Source: Moritella yayanosii (GTDB taxonomy: Bacteria; Pseudomonadota; Gammaproteobacteria; Enterobacterales; Moritellaceae). From it: a DNA stretch of 64,000 bases. The stretch lies in contig NZ_LS483250.1 of NCBI RefSeq assembly GCF_900465055.1, positions 2,170,001 to 2,234,000 of the forward strand. Direction: 5' to 3'. Position 1 is the stretch's first letter. The number at the start of each line of letters is the position of its first letter. The notes under the pieces are model-generated. The model saw only the letters and a list, made by a program, of their open reading frames with translations, was not told the DNA's origin and ran no database searches. Shown here piece by piece: positions 37,475-46,518 of the stretch. The position numbers were made by a program, and so were the translations under genes.

Positions 37475-38164
37475 CTAAAAAGGAAACCACTTACTATTAA
37501 TGAATCGTGTAAACCAACCTTGTTGATTCGATTCAGCAAGTTCGCCACGCCCAGCATAAGTAATATTCGCATCTGCAAGTCTTCGAGAGCTTATTCGATT
37601 CGACTTATCAATGTCCTCAACCCGGACTAAACCTGTCAAACGAATATACTCATCCCCTTGGTTGAGTTTGATCCATTTCTCACCACGAATACGCAACGCG
37701 CCAGTCGGTAAAATTTCAGCCACCGTCACCGTAATCGCACCAGATAATGCATTTTGTTGACTTGATGTACCACCACCATTAAATGATCGGTCAGAGCCAA
37801 AACTAAACGAACCTGTTGCATCAAAAGACGGCAGATTACTGGCATAATCACCACTAGCTTTAGCGTTCTTTTTAATGCCTGAGTTTGCTCGCTTACTAGA
37901 CTGAGTCTGCTCTTCGAGTATTACCGTTAAAATATCACCGACCTTGTATGCGCGACGATCTTGAAACATATTTAATAGCGAATAATTAGCTAATAAACTA
38001 CCATCACCTAGGGTAGTTGTATCACTGCGTACTATCGGTTTAGTGGTGATAGTAGGTGACCATTCTGCCTCACCCGGTTTTGCCTCTAACACATTGTAAA
38101 CGCTATCGGCACAACCTCCTAAAAGTGCACAAACACTCAGTTTCACCAGCCATTTCGCCAACAT
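37475..38164 (-). CDS. flgH: Lateral L-ring lipoprotein FlgH
   Basis: 229 residues with lipobox LLGGC (Cys18). Motifs include FQDRRAYKVGDILTVILEEQTQSSKRANSGIKK and ITVTVAEILPTGALRIRGEKWIKLNQGDEYIRLTGLVRVEDID. It is lipid-anchored in the outer membrane, making the outer ring. Confidence 0.96.
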   Translation of the reverse strand: MLAKWLVKLSVCALLGGCADSVYNVLEAKPGEAEWSPTITTKPIVRSDTTTLGDGSLLANYSLLNMFQDRRAYKVGDILTVILEEQTQSSKRANSGIKKNAKASGDYASNLPSFDATGSFSFGSDRSFNGGGTSSQQNALSGAITVTVAEILPTGALRIRGEKWIKLNQGDEYIRLTGLVRVEDIDKSNRISSRRLADANITYAGRGELAESNQQGWFTRFINSKWFPF

Positions 38165-38180
38165 AATGAGTACCTATCGG

Positions 38181-38966
38181 TTATAAAGTTTGAGTAACGA
38201 ACTGCAACATTTTATCCGCAGCAGACACCACTTTGGCATTCATTTCATAAGCGCGTTGCGTCGAAATCATATCTACCATTTCTTCCACTACACTGACATT
38301 TGAACCTTCTAACCCGCGTTGCTTAATTTGTCCTAATGAGGCCTCACCAGCCACGCCTTCTTGTGCCGCACCAGATGACCCAGTTTCAGTATATAAATTA
38401 CCGCCTAACGCCACTAAACCTGCTGGATTAGCAAAACTTGCCAGCGTTATTTGGCCTATGTCTTGTGGCGCACTTTCACCCGCTAACTGCGCTGTTATAG
38501 TACCGTCCGAACCAATTGTAATACTGGTTGCGTCTTCTGGAATTTGGATGTTTGGAACCAAGGGTAAACCATCGCTATTCACAATTTGACTATCTGAATT
38601 CAACGTAAATTGACCATTGCGCGTATATGCTATTTCACCGCTGACTTGTTCAACTTGGAAAAAACCTTTCCCAATAATAGCCATATCCAGCTCTTGACCC
38701 GTTTCAGAAAAGCTGCCCGGCGTGAAAACTTTTTGAGTACCGGTAACACGAACACCATTACCAACTTGAACGCCCGTTGGTATTTCATTATTTTGGTCTG
38801 CTAATGCCCCTGGCTGACGTTTGATATCATAAAATAGATCCGAGAATGCAACGCGATCTTTTTTAAAACCAATGGTATTAATATTGGCGAGGTTATTGGC
38901 AATTATTGACATTTTTACATCTTGTGCTGCCAACCCGGTTTTACTTGTCCAAAGTGCTGAACTCAT
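38181..38966 (-). CDS. flgG: Lateral distal rod protein FlgG
   Basis: 261 residues. SALWTSKTGLAAQDVKMSIIANNLANINTIGFKKDRVAFSDLFYD opens the rod domain, and GLEGSNVSVVEEMVDMISTQRAYEMNAKVVSAADKMLQ closes it. It is the distal rod, 17 bp upstream of flgH and 65 bp downstream of flgF. Confidence 0.96.
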   Translation of the reverse strand: MSSALWTSKTGLAAQDVKMSIIANNLANINTIGFKKDRVAFSDLFYDIKRQPGALADQNNEIPTGVQVGNGVRVTGTQKVFTPGSFSETGQELDMAIIGKGFFQVEQVSGEIAYTRNGQFTLNSDSQIVNSDGLPLVPNIQIPEDATSITIGSDGTITAQLAGESAPQDIGQITLASFANPAGLVALGGNLYTETGSSGAAQEGVAGEASLGQIKQRGLEGSNVSVVEEMVDMISTQRAYEMNAKVVSAADKMLQFVTQTL

Positions 38967-39031
38967 TATATTATTCCTACTATTTAAACCTAAGGTGATT
39001 AATTATTTAAAGCTAAAGTAATTAATTATTA

Positions 39032-39757
39032 TCAACCGCTGATCAGTTGATTGCCTTTTTGAGCCAATGTATCAGCCGTTTTCATCATCTTAATTTGCAG
39101 TTCAAACTGGCGATTAACCATCATTGATGCAACCAACTCGGTCACCGCATTCACATTAGAACCTTCCAGAAACCCTGACACTAATGCGACATCTTCAGCT
39201 CGATTTCCTACCGCGCCCGCCTTTAAATGCAACAAGCCGTCCTGCCCTTTCACCATGCTGCCCGCTTCAGGTTTAATCAGCTTTATTAGGCCAACTTGAA
39301 CCTGTGCACCACCTAAAGTAATGGCAGTCACAGTCCCATCACTGCCAATTTCGATACTTTGGTATTCAGGGAAAGTAAGTTGCGCACCATCAGCAACCAC
39401 AGCGTTACCATTAATGAAAGCACGGCCTTCACTGTCTAATGTCATGCTGCCAGCCCGAGTATATGCTTCAGCCCCACCCGGCGTTTGCACTGCAATATAA
39501 CCTTCGCCTTGAATTGCGATATCTAAGCTACGGCCGGTTTTTTCTAGCTCACCAGCAGCAAAATTAGTACCTGACGCTGTACTTTGACTGAGATAACGGG
39601 TTGCATAACCCGCGCCTTCGATCTTGTAAGCGACAGCGCGAGCAATATCAGCTTTAAAGCCGTTGGTATTCACATTCGCCAGATTATTAGCACGAATGTT
39701 CATTGCCGTTTGGCTTTGCTCGGCACCCGATAAAGCGGTATAGAGTAGTTTCATCAA
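39032..39757 (-). CDS. flgF: Lateral proximal rod protein FlgF
   Basis: 241 residues. LLYTALSGAEQSQTAMNIRANNLANVNTNGFKADI is the rod N-terminus, and GFLEGSNVNAVTELVASMMVNRQFELQIKMMKTAD the C-terminus. The order flgE-flgF-flgG is standard. Confidence 0.95.
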   Translation of the reverse strand: MMKLLYTALSGAEQSQTAMNIRANNLANVNTNGFKADIARAVAYKIEGAGYATRYLSQSTASGTNFAAGELEKTGRSLDIAIQGEGYIAVQTPGGAEAYTRAGSMTLDSEGRAFINGNAVVADGAQLTFPEYQSIEIGSDGTVTAITLGGAQVQVGLIKLIKPEAGSMVKGQDGLLHLKAGAVGNRAEDVALVSGFLEGSNVNAVTELVASMMVNRQFELQIKMMKTADTLAQKGNQLISG

Positions 39758-39767
39758 CTAATTCCTA

Positions 39768-40970
39768 TTAAAATGCGTTAAATAACACTTGCGTCATTTT
39801 TTCAGCGGCTGAAATAGTTTTAGAGTTAGCTTGATAGTTACGCTGTGCGGTCATCAAACTAACGAGTTCACCAGTCAGGTCTACGTTAGAACCTTCATAA
39901 GCACCCGAGGTTAATGAACCCAGCGTACCACTACCTGGTAAGCCTACAGTTGGTGCACCCGACGCAAAGCTTTGACCCCATGTGGTATTATCACCTTGAC
40001 GTAAGCCATTTGGATTAGCAAAATTAGCCAAAATTACTTTGCCTTGTAACTTATCTTGACCATTAGTGTAAACACCGTACAGAGAACCATCATCATCAAT
40101 ACGAATTGTTTTCAGATCGCCAGCGCCATATCCGTTCGTTTCATTACGACTCAAACTGAAACTTGCTGCATTCTGACTCATATTAGTCATTGATATTTTG
40201 ATACTTAAAGGCTCAGCTCCCGTGATGGCCTGAGAAACCGTAACAGACCCCGTCGGCGACGTGATATTACCACTGGTGTCAAAGGTTAAAGTCTGCGTTG
40301 CAGTTGTACCCGCTGGTTTGCCATCGATAAAGTAATGTGCAGTCCACTCATTTGTCGCAGGGGCCGCCGACTTTACAAAATACTGGGTTAACACATGCTC
40401 AGTACCAAGTGAGTCGTAAACTTTACCTGATTGCGAATAGTTATACATATCAGGCTTGATATTGGCAGGGTCAAATGCGCTAGCAGGTACTGGCGCATCC
40501 GCTTTTAAGTTAGCGGCAAATTCAACACTCGACGATGCTTTCGCGGGTAATGTACCGGTGCCGACCTTTAGATCCGAAATAACACCGCTTAACAGTGCGC
40601 CATTGGCATCCACAGGATAACCTTGTAAACGCGCACCACTACTGGTTTCAATATAATTGCTCGCATTACGAACAAACGAGCCTGCACGCGTATAAGATGT
40701 TTCACCGCCATTATTTAATACAAAGAAACCACGACCAGAGATCGCAAGATCCATTGCACGGCCAGTATTAACGACATCGCCATCGCGATCAAAGTTACTT
40801 GAAATCGCAGCAACTTCCACACCGCCAGCAGAACCACCACTGTAAACAGCAGAGAACTCTGCACGACCTGATTTAAAACCCGAGGTATTTACATTGGCAA
40901 TATTTTGCGAAATAACATTCAACTGCTCATTAGTAGAACGAAGCCCTGACAAACCGATACTATAAGACAT
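39768..40970 (-). CDS. flgE: Lateral hook protein FlgE
   Basis: 400 residues. Rod/hook N-terminus IGLSGLRSTNEQLNVISQNIANVNTSGFKSGR; the central domain is Ser/Thr/Gly-rich; C-terminus GAYEGSNVDLTGELVSLMTAQRNYQANSKTISAAEKMTQ. It builds the hook, whose length LafE controls. Confidence 0.96.
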   Translation of the reverse strand: MSYSIGLSGLRSTNEQLNVISQNIANVNTSGFKSGRAEFSAVYSGGSAGGVEVAAISSNFDRDGDVVNTGRAMDLAISGRGFFVLNNGGETSYTRAGSFVRNASNYIETSSGARLQGYPVDANGALLSGVISDLKVGTGTLPAKASSSVEFAANLKADAPVPASAFDPANIKPDMYNYSQSGKVYDSLGTEHVLTQYFVKSAAPATNEWTAHYFIDGKPAGTTATQTLTFDTSGNITSPTGSVTVSQAITGAEPLSIKISMTNMSQNAASFSLSRNETNGYGAGDLKTIRIDDDGSLYGVYTNGQDKLQGKVILANFANPNGLRQGDNTTWGQSFASGAPTVGLPGSGTLGSLTSGAYEGSNVDLTGELVSLMTAQRNYQANSKTISAAEKMTQVLFNAF

Positions 40971-40979
40971 TTTAAACCC

Positions 40980-41642
40980 TTAACTTATTGTTTTACCAAA
41001 TTCAGAAATAGAGAACAGCGAGACACTGCCCATACCTGCAATTGACAGTTGAATATCAGAACCTGTTTTTGGCAAGCTGATTTTTTCAACTTCTCTTGAT
41101 AATAGAGGTGCGCCATTTAATACTTGGCTACCCATTCTAACTTCAACATCGAACACATAACTGCCTTCATCTAGTGCTGGTACTTCGAATGCAATATCGC
41201 CAGACTCAGGGTATTTCCAAATTTGTGTATTAATAACCTTACCGTTCAAATCTTTTACAGTCAGTGTAACTTCATCAGCCGCACTATCGAGACGGATAAC
41301 ACCGCTTGGTTGTTCACCTTGCTTGGCAGCAATGCCAGTAGATGGGACTAACACTGTGGTACCAATTAAGGCTGTGCTCTGTAGTACTTGTTGGGTGTAG
41401 AGCATTTCTGCTTGACCAGCTTGACCAGCACGTAACCCCTCAATCCCTTCAACCATAGAAAACTGGGCCAGTTGGCTGACATACTCAGCACCATCTAGCG
41501 GATTAAGCGGGTCCTGGTTTTTAATTTGCGCAACCATCATCTGTAAAAATTCATTTTTCAAGCCCAAAGCACTATTGGCTGTAACCTCAGACGTCTGAGC
41601 TGGGTTCGTTCTATTACTATTATTTATTGGATTCATAACCAC
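40980..41642 (-). CDS. flgD: Lateral hook cap FlgD
   Basis: 220 residues. The N-terminal LKNEFLQMMVAQIKNQDPLNPLDGAEYVSQLAQFSMVEGIE is diagnostic. The C-terminal part has FlgD Ig-like/Tudor-type beta structure (EGSYVFDVEVRMGSQVL). It is the scaffold for hook assembly and is released on completion. Confidence 0.95.
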   Translation of the reverse strand: MVMNPINNSNRTNPAQTSEVTANSALGLKNEFLQMMVAQIKNQDPLNPLDGAEYVSQLAQFSMVEGIEGLRAGQAGQAEMLYTQQVLQSTALIGTTVLVPSTGIAAKQGEQPSGVIRLDSAADEVTLTVKDLNGKVINTQIWKYPESGDIAFEVPALDEGSYVFDVEVRMGSQVLNGAPLLSREVEKISLPKTGSDIQLSIAGMGSVSLFSISEFGKTIS

Positions 41643-42064
41643 TATCCTTGCCCAAGTCTTAATAGACTTTGTTGCATGCTATTGACACGGCGCATGACCT
41701 CAGCTGAACTCTCAAAACTACGAGATGCCGACATCATGTCAGCCATTTCAGCCACCGCATTCACATTAGAATAAAAAACGTAACCATCGTTATTTGCGAG
41801 TGTATGCTCAGGCTCATATCGACGTTCAATAGCTTGTTGTGATTGAGTAACACCAAGCATATTAACGCTTGCTCCCGTCACCTCTAAAGTTTCTTGACTC
41901 GTTTGATAAACAGTCGCAAAGATCGGCTTCAACGCATGATATGCTTCTTTTTCGCTGCTTGCTGCTGAGTTCACATTCGCTAAATTTGAGGCGACTGTAT
42001 TCAAACGTAATATCTGGCTTCGCATACCACTGCCAGCAATTTCATAGATATTATTAAATGACAT
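41642..42064 (-). CDS. flgC: Lateral proximal rod protein FlgC
   Basis: 140 residues. IYEIAGSGMRSQILRLNTVASNLANVNSAASSEKEAYHALKPIFA, then NVNAVAEMADMMSASRSFESSAEVMRRVNSMQQSLLRLGQG. Its stop shares a base with the flgD start. Confidence 0.95.
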   Translation of the reverse strand: MSFNNIYEIAGSGMRSQILRLNTVASNLANVNSAASSEKEAYHALKPIFATVYQTSQETLEVTGASVNMLGVTQSQQAIERRYEPEHTLANNDGYVFYSNVNAVAEMADMMSASRSFESSAEVMRRVNSMQQSLLRLGQG

Positions 42065-42066
42065 AA

Positions 42067-42438
42067 TTAGCGTCCATCGATTACTTTTTGAAGTCCTTGA
42101 ATACGCATATTTAAGAACGTTAAACTACTTTGGAAGTTCATCGCATTGTTATTAAATTTTGCTTGTTCGATACCTAACTCAGCAGTATTACCGTCTTTTG
42201 AAGCTTGAAATGGCACACGATATAGACTATGCATTTCTAATTCTGGTAATCTACCGCCTGTTGATTGATTTAATTGTGTTTCTAAATTTATCAGCACTGA
42301 CTTGAAATCATAATCGCGGGCCAGATAACCCGGAGTATCAACATTGGCTAAGTTACCAGCTAAAATCTCACTGCGTTGAACGCGCGCTTGTAAAGCGTAA
42401 GGATGAATTCCCAGTGCTTTATCAAAATTTATTGCCAT
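42067..42438 (-). CDS. flgB: Lateral proximal rod protein FlgB
   Basis: 123 residues. LGIHPYALQARVQRSEILAGNLANVDTPGYLARDYDFKSVLINLE is the diagnostic N-terminus. It is the first gene of the minus-strand flgB-to-flgL operon, with a sigma54 promoter 38 bp upstream. Confidence 0.95.
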   Translation of the reverse strand: MAINFDKALGIHPYALQARVQRSEILAGNLANVDTPGYLARDYDFKSVLINLETQLNQSTGGRLPELEMHSLYRVPFQASKDGNTAELGIEQAKFNNNAMNFQSSLTFLNMRIQGLQKVIDGR

Positions 42439-42475
42439 GAACTGTGATTCCTAATGGTTTGTTATCATAAACTTA

Positions 42476-42491
42476 AGCAATATTCACACCA
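42476..42491 (-). promoter_or_regulatory. Sigma54 promoter of flgB-flgL
   Basis: On the minus strand TGGTGTGAATATTGCT: the -24 GG and -12 GC are exactly ten bases apart and TTGC is intact, close to TGGCACG-N4-TTGCA. It lies 38-53 bp before the flgB start. LafK, the sigma54 activator encoded in the cluster, is the natural regulator. Confidence 0.75.
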
Positions 42492-42513
42492 CAAATTGAA
42501 GGGCTTTAAAACA

Positions 42514-43254
42514 ATGACTTACAATGTAAATAGACAAAAAAGGGAAGTAGGAACGGAAGTGCAACTTCCCCTAAGGAAGTTACTGATATTAACTATTCTG
42601 TGGTCACTGAGTAACAGCGTGTCTGCGCATTTATTTAAGCAACAGGTTGAACAAGATATTAAACACTATAGCCAGCAACAAAACTGGCTAAATTATGATG
42701 CTGAGGTCCTCATCTGGCTACCGAATAAAGCAAATCACTTGCCTGCCTGTAAAGACACAGTGCAATATCAACGGACAACACCAAATAATGCACCGATTGG
42801 TCGAGTCAATTATTTAATATCTTGTACACAGCCAAGCTGGAAGGTCCGCGCGCATGCTAAAGTAAAAATAGGCTTAGAAGTGTGGCATGCTAAAACAGAC
42901 ATTAACCCCAATCAGATACTAAAAAAACAACATATTCAGTTACAACGGGGAGTAATAAGCCGTCACACCCAGCGTTTTATCACCAGCTCACAACAATTAG
43001 TCAATCAACGAGCTAAACGCCGAATTAGGTCAGGTAAAATAATCTTACCAAGTCAATTACAGCAACGTCTGTTAGTCGAGCGTAAGGATGAAGTCATAAT
43101 CAGGGCCGGTTCAGGCGGTTTTGTAGTATCAATGAAAGGAAAAGCCCTGCAGAATGGTCAATTAGGTGATAAAATCTATATTAAGAACTTGTCATCAGGG
43201 AAAAAAATTCAGGCTAAAATCATTGCATCAGGCGTTGTTGAAACTTTATTTTAG
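42514..43254 (+). CDS. flgA: Lateral P-ring chaperone FlgA
   Basis: 246 residues from ATG 42514 (GAAGGG 12 bases upstream). The earlier in-frame ATG at 42454 lacks a ribosome site and its 20 codons overlap the flgB promoter. A hydrophobic signal segment (KLLILTILWSLSNSVSAH) starts near residue 22. The C-terminal SAF/FlgA domain reads VERKDEVIIRAGSGGFVVSMKGKALQNGQLGDKIYIKNLSSGKKIQAKI. It assists FlgI polymerisation in the periplasm. It is divergent from flgB. Confidence 0.88.
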   Translation: MTYNVNRQKREVGTEVQLPLRKLLILTILWSLSNSVSAHLFKQQVEQDIKHYSQQQNWLNYDAEVLIWLPNKANHLPACKDTVQYQRTTPNNAPIGRVNYLISCTQPSWKVRAHAKVKIGLEVWHAKTDINPNQILKKQHIQLQRGVISRHTQRFITSSQQLVNQRAKRRIRSGKIILPSQLQQRLLVERKDEVIIRAGSGGFVVSMKGKALQNGQLGDKIYIKNLSSGKKIQAKIIASGVVETLF

Positions 43255-43273
43255 TTTATTTTCCATTTAGCAT

Positions 43274-43300
43274 TACAGTTACACTCTGTTTGTGTCGCTT
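43274..43300 (+). promoter_or_regulatory. LafS (sigma-28) promoter of flgM-flgN
   Basis: -35 TACAGTTA (43274-43281), 11-bp spacer, -10 TGTCGCTT (43293-43300); ATG of flgM is 38 bp later. The -10 is identical over 8 bases to that of lafA, with the same spacing, on the opposite strand and over 10 kb away. Confidence 0.65.
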
Positions 43301-43338
43301 AACTATAATAACCGGATAATTGTAGGTACGAAAACAGC

Positions 43339-43614
43339 ATGAAAATAACCAATAGCATTAATGGTCACGCAATGGCTAAAGCCGTATCAAGCGCAACTAA
43401 AGTAACCACTGATACTGCAGTTCAAGGTTTGAAACAAACCACTGAAGTGAATCGAAAAGCCGATAACTTTGTTAATATCAGCAATAAGTTAGCACCGACT
43501 TCGGATATAGACATGGATAAAGTGAACCGCATTTCGGCACTACTTAGAGAAGGTAAACTAAGCTTAGATTTAGACATACTGACTGATAGTATTATTGAGA
43601 TGCACCGTCGATGA
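43339..43614 (+). CDS. flgM: Lateral anti-sigma-28 factor FlgM
   Basis: 91 residues. A disordered polar N-terminus is followed by the FlgM core (VNISNKLAPTSDIDMDKVNRISALLREGKLSLDLDILTDSIIEMH). It holds LafS inactive and is exported through the finished hook-basal body. Its stop overlaps flgN (ATGA). Confidence 0.9.
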   Translation: MKITNSINGHAMAKAVSSATKVTTDTAVQGLKQTTEVNRKADNFVNISNKLAPTSDIDMDKVNRISALLREGKLSLDLDILTDSIIEMHRR

Positions 43615-44057
43615 GTCAAGTTCGTCAATTTATCATCGCTTTAATTTCAGGCCTAAAGGCAGATATTAAAAATTACTCACGATTCCATGAATTACTGCAC
43701 AAACAGCACAACCTGATGCAGCAACATAACAGTGAAGCACTCATCACGTTAAATCAAGATCATAGTATATTAATAGAAACAATTAGTAAGCACGCTATAC
43801 GCCGTAAACAACTTATGTGTCATATTGGTGTTACTGCTGATAATGCGGGTATGGAAAAAATACTGGCCGCACTCGATGCGCAATCTGGCCCTCAAGTCGC
43901 CATATTATGGGATAAATTAAAGCAGCTAACTCACCACTGCCACGACCAGAATGAAGTGAATGGTCAATTACTCGCATTACAATTCGAACTATTAAATAAA
44001 GTCTTACATATTCAACCGCAAGATGAGTATTCACCCAATACCGCCGGTGAATACTAA
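43611..44057 (+). CDS. flgN: Lateral export chaperone FlgN
   Basis: 148 residues, all-helical, with the FlgN pattern FHELLHKQHNLMQQHNSEALITLNQDHSILIETISKHAIRRKQLM. It is a chaperone for FlgK and FlgL. It ends one base from the end of the convergent fliJ, and no terminator is visible between them. Confidence 0.85.
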   Translation: MSQVRQFIIALISGLKADIKNYSRFHELLHKQHNLMQQHNSEALITLNQDHSILIETISKHAIRRKQLMCHIGVTADNAGMEKILAALDAQSGPQVAILWDKLKQLTHHCHDQNEVNGQLLALQFELLNKVLHIQPQDEYSPNTAGEY

Positions 44058-44058
44058 G

Positions 44059-44478
44059 TTAATCTCGATTCCGTAAAAAAACCTGTATAGCTAGTTCATC
44101 ATTTTGAAATTGTTCAGCTATATCTTGTGCTAACTGCGCCTTAGATTCACGCCTCCTGAGCACGGATTCAAAACCTTTAACCTGCCCAATTTTCTGGCTG
44201 ATAAGCGTGTTCTGGCGTAATAGGTCCGCTTCATGTAGATCAATTTCAAACTGTTGGTTATCAATCAAACCGTCAACTTGATTTCGCATCGACTGCATAT
44301 TTTGTAAATGCAATACTTGGCTATCGCCATTATTTGCAGTTAAGGCTTGCTGGTAAGTCGCTAATTGAGATATTTGATATTTTTTGCGCTGCAGTTGTTC
44401 ATTAAACTGTACTCGCTGCGCCGATAATGCATCTAGTTTTTTTTGTTCTATACCAATTAATCTATTTAGCATGCTCAT
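44059..44478 (-). CDS. fliJ: Lateral export protein FliJ
   Basis: 139 residues, a long antiparallel coiled coil, as in FliJ (EQKKLDALSAQRVQFNEQLQRKKYQISQL ...). The start lies inside the fliI coding end (17-base overlap; a second ATG two codons on is possible). It links the ATPase ring to FlhA. Confidence 0.88.
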   Translation of the reverse strand: MSMLNRLIGIEQKKLDALSAQRVQFNEQLQRKKYQISQLATYQQALTANNGDSQVLHLQNMQSMRNQVDGLIDNQQFEIDLHEADLLRQNTLISQKIGQVKGFESVLRRRESKAQLAQDIAEQFQNDELAIQVFLRNRD

Positions 44479-45796
44479 TATCCATCAGATCTATCAATTG
44501 ATTCATACTATCGCTTAGCCCACTTTTCTCATCGAGGCCCTGCTGTAAAAATGCAGCAATCGCAGGAAACTTCTGTACAGCATAATCTACTTGTATATCC
44601 TTGCCGGGTTGATAACCACCTAACGGGATCAGTTCTTTTATTTGTTGATAACTGCTGTATAGTTTTTTTAGTTTGAGCGCATGCGCGAGATAATCTTTTG
44701 TCACTACTTGCGGCATAACACGACTAATCGATGCACTAATATCAATGGCCGGATAATGTCCTTGTTCAGCGAGATCACGGCTAAGCACGATATGACCATC
44801 TAAAATAGCGCGAGCGGCATCAGCAATAGGTTCTTGCTGGTTATCGCCTTCGACCAGTACAGTATAGATAGCAGTCATGCTACCACTACCAAGTCCATTA
44901 CCTGCGCGTTCAACTAATTGGGTGAGTAGACTGAATACGGAAGGCGGATAACCTTTCGTTACCGGAGGCTCTCCCATCGCTAAACCAATCTCACGCTGCG
45001 CTTGCGCATAGCGGGTCAAAGAATCCATTAATAATAAAACGTGCTTACCTTGATCACGGAAATGCTCAGCTAAACGATGACAAACTTGTGCCGCACGCAA
45101 GCGCATCAGAGCGGTAGAATCCGCTGGAGCTGCAACAACAATCGCGCGTTTTAGGCCTTCCTCACCTAAACTATGTTCTATAAATTCACGTACTTCCCGA
45201 CCGCGTTCACCAATAAGCCCAACAATAATAATGTCAGCTTCGGTATAACGAGTCATCATGCCTAATAACACACTTTTCCCGACACCTGAGCCGGCAAAAA
45301 GACCTAAACGCTGCCCTTTACCGGGTGTTAACACCGCGTTAATACAGCGAATGCCGACATCAATGGGTTCAGATATAGGTTGACGACTAAGTGGGTTATT
45401 TGGCAAAGAAAAGAGGGGGATCGACTCACCAGTAATGGCTGGCAGGCCATCAAGCGGTTGCAGTAGTCCATCAACAACCCGGCCTAATAATTGTTCGCCA
45501 ACAACAATTTTTTCAATACCACTTTGTGGTGAAACCCTCGCACCCGAAAACAAGCCCACGGCATGTTGAAGTGGCATTAAATAACTAATATCTCTGTTGA
45601 AACCAACCACTTCAGCAACTAAACTGCCATTGTTTAGCGTTTCAATAAAGCAACGCTGACCGATAAAAAGTCGACAACCCGTCACTTCGAGTGTCAAACC
45701 ATTAATACGCACAAGTCGCCCATAAACTTTTGCGACAGCACCGGCATCAATACTTTCCACCGCCTGAATCAACCGCTCTTTTAAGGCTTCATTCAT
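44462..45796 (-). CDS. fliI: Lateral export ATPase FliI
   Basis: 444 residues. Walker A GLFAGSGVGKSVLLGMM near 165-180, IIVGLIGERGREVREFIE, Walker B HVLLLMDSLTRYAQAQREIGLA and GEPPVTKGYPPSVFSLLTQLVERAG. It is related to F1-ATPase beta. It energises unfolding of export substrates with FliH and FliJ. Confidence 0.97.
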   Translation of the reverse strand: MNEALKERLIQAVESIDAGAVAKVYGRLVRINGLTLEVTGCRLFIGQRCFIETLNNGSLVAEVVGFNRDISYLMPLQHAVGLFSGARVSPQSGIEKIVVGEQLLGRVVDGLLQPLDGLPAITGESIPLFSLPNNPLSRQPISEPIDVGIRCINAVLTPGKGQRLGLFAGSGVGKSVLLGMMTRYTEADIIIVGLIGERGREVREFIEHSLGEEGLKRAIVVAAPADSTALMRLRAAQVCHRLAEHFRDQGKHVLLLMDSLTRYAQAQREIGLAMGEPPVTKGYPPSVFSLLTQLVERAGNGLGSGSMTAIYTVLVEGDNQQEPIADAARAILDGHIVLSRDLAEQGHYPAIDISASISRVMPQVVTKDYLAHALKLKKLYSSYQQIKELIPLGGYQPGKDIQVDYAVQKFPAIAAFLQQGLDEKSGLSDSMNQLIDLMDNEHAK

Positions 45797-45828
45797 CGCC
45801 GAGTTCCCCTTGTAACATCAAAATTGGA

Positions 45829-46518
45829 CTAGTTAGCGTCTGTCATTGACTGATTCATAGATTCCATACACTGCTGAAAACGTTCTTCGGTATCAACTGA
45901 AATCTCCTTATCTGAACTCTTAATATAGCTATCTCCGACAGCTAATTCCTCATCAACTTCCAGTGCCCAACCATTCAAGTCTAAGATACCGAGGTCTTTA
46001 AGGCGTTTTTTATCATCTACATTTAAAAAGATACGTACTTTGTCAATATCATCGGCAAACACTTGGATTGCTTCTTCAACAAGATTTAACACTTGCTTAG
46101 GGTTTAACGTCAGTTCGGCACGAATAACTTGGCGAGATACTTGTCCGACTAAATCGGCAATCAGTTCTTGTTGAACAACGAGCTTATGCTTAGCTAATTC
46201 ATCGACTTTTTTCTGCACTGTTGAAAGCTGAGTAATGGCATCTTTAAATAACTGCGCGCCTTTAATTTGGCCTTCCGCAATACCTTGCATAAGACCCGTA
46301 TTATACCCTTCTTGACGACCATCAACTAAACCTTGCTGCAAGCCACGCTCAACACCTTCCTTATGTCCTTCTTCCAAGCCCTGCTGAAATTCTTGCTCCA
46401 CATTAGGTGATATGTCATCCACAGCGCCGAGGGTCGCACCGCCACCAACACGATATGGCGGAAATACATGCCGTCGATAACTGATGTTATTGGCTTTAAT
46501 AATTTGAGCTGAGTTCAT
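45829..46518 (-). CDS. fliH: Lateral export regulator FliH
   Basis: 229 residues. The N-terminus has YRRHVFPPYRV, then a Gly-rich stretch of GxxxG-type repeats (QQGLEEGHKEGVERGLQQGLVDGRQEGY...) characteristic of FliH. The C-terminal domain (VEEAIQVFADDIDKVRIFLNVDD) binds FliI. It shares one base with fliG. Confidence 0.92.
   Translation of the reverse strand: MNSAQIIKANNISYRRHVFPPYRVGGGATLGAVDDISPNVEQEFQQGLEEGHKEGVERGLQQGLVDGRQEGYNTGLMQGIAEGQIKGAQLFKDAITQLSTVQKKVDELAKHKLVVQQELIADLVGQVSRQVIRAELTLNPKQVLNLVEEAIQVFADDIDKVRIFLNVDDKKRLKDLGILDLNGWALEVDEELAVGDSYIKSSDKEISVDTEERFQQCMESMNQSMTDAN

Noticed and set aside
43227-43340. CCGGATAA before flgM as the sigma-28 -10
   Set aside because: No -35 at the right distance; the TACAGTTA/TGTCGCTT pair just upstream fits better.
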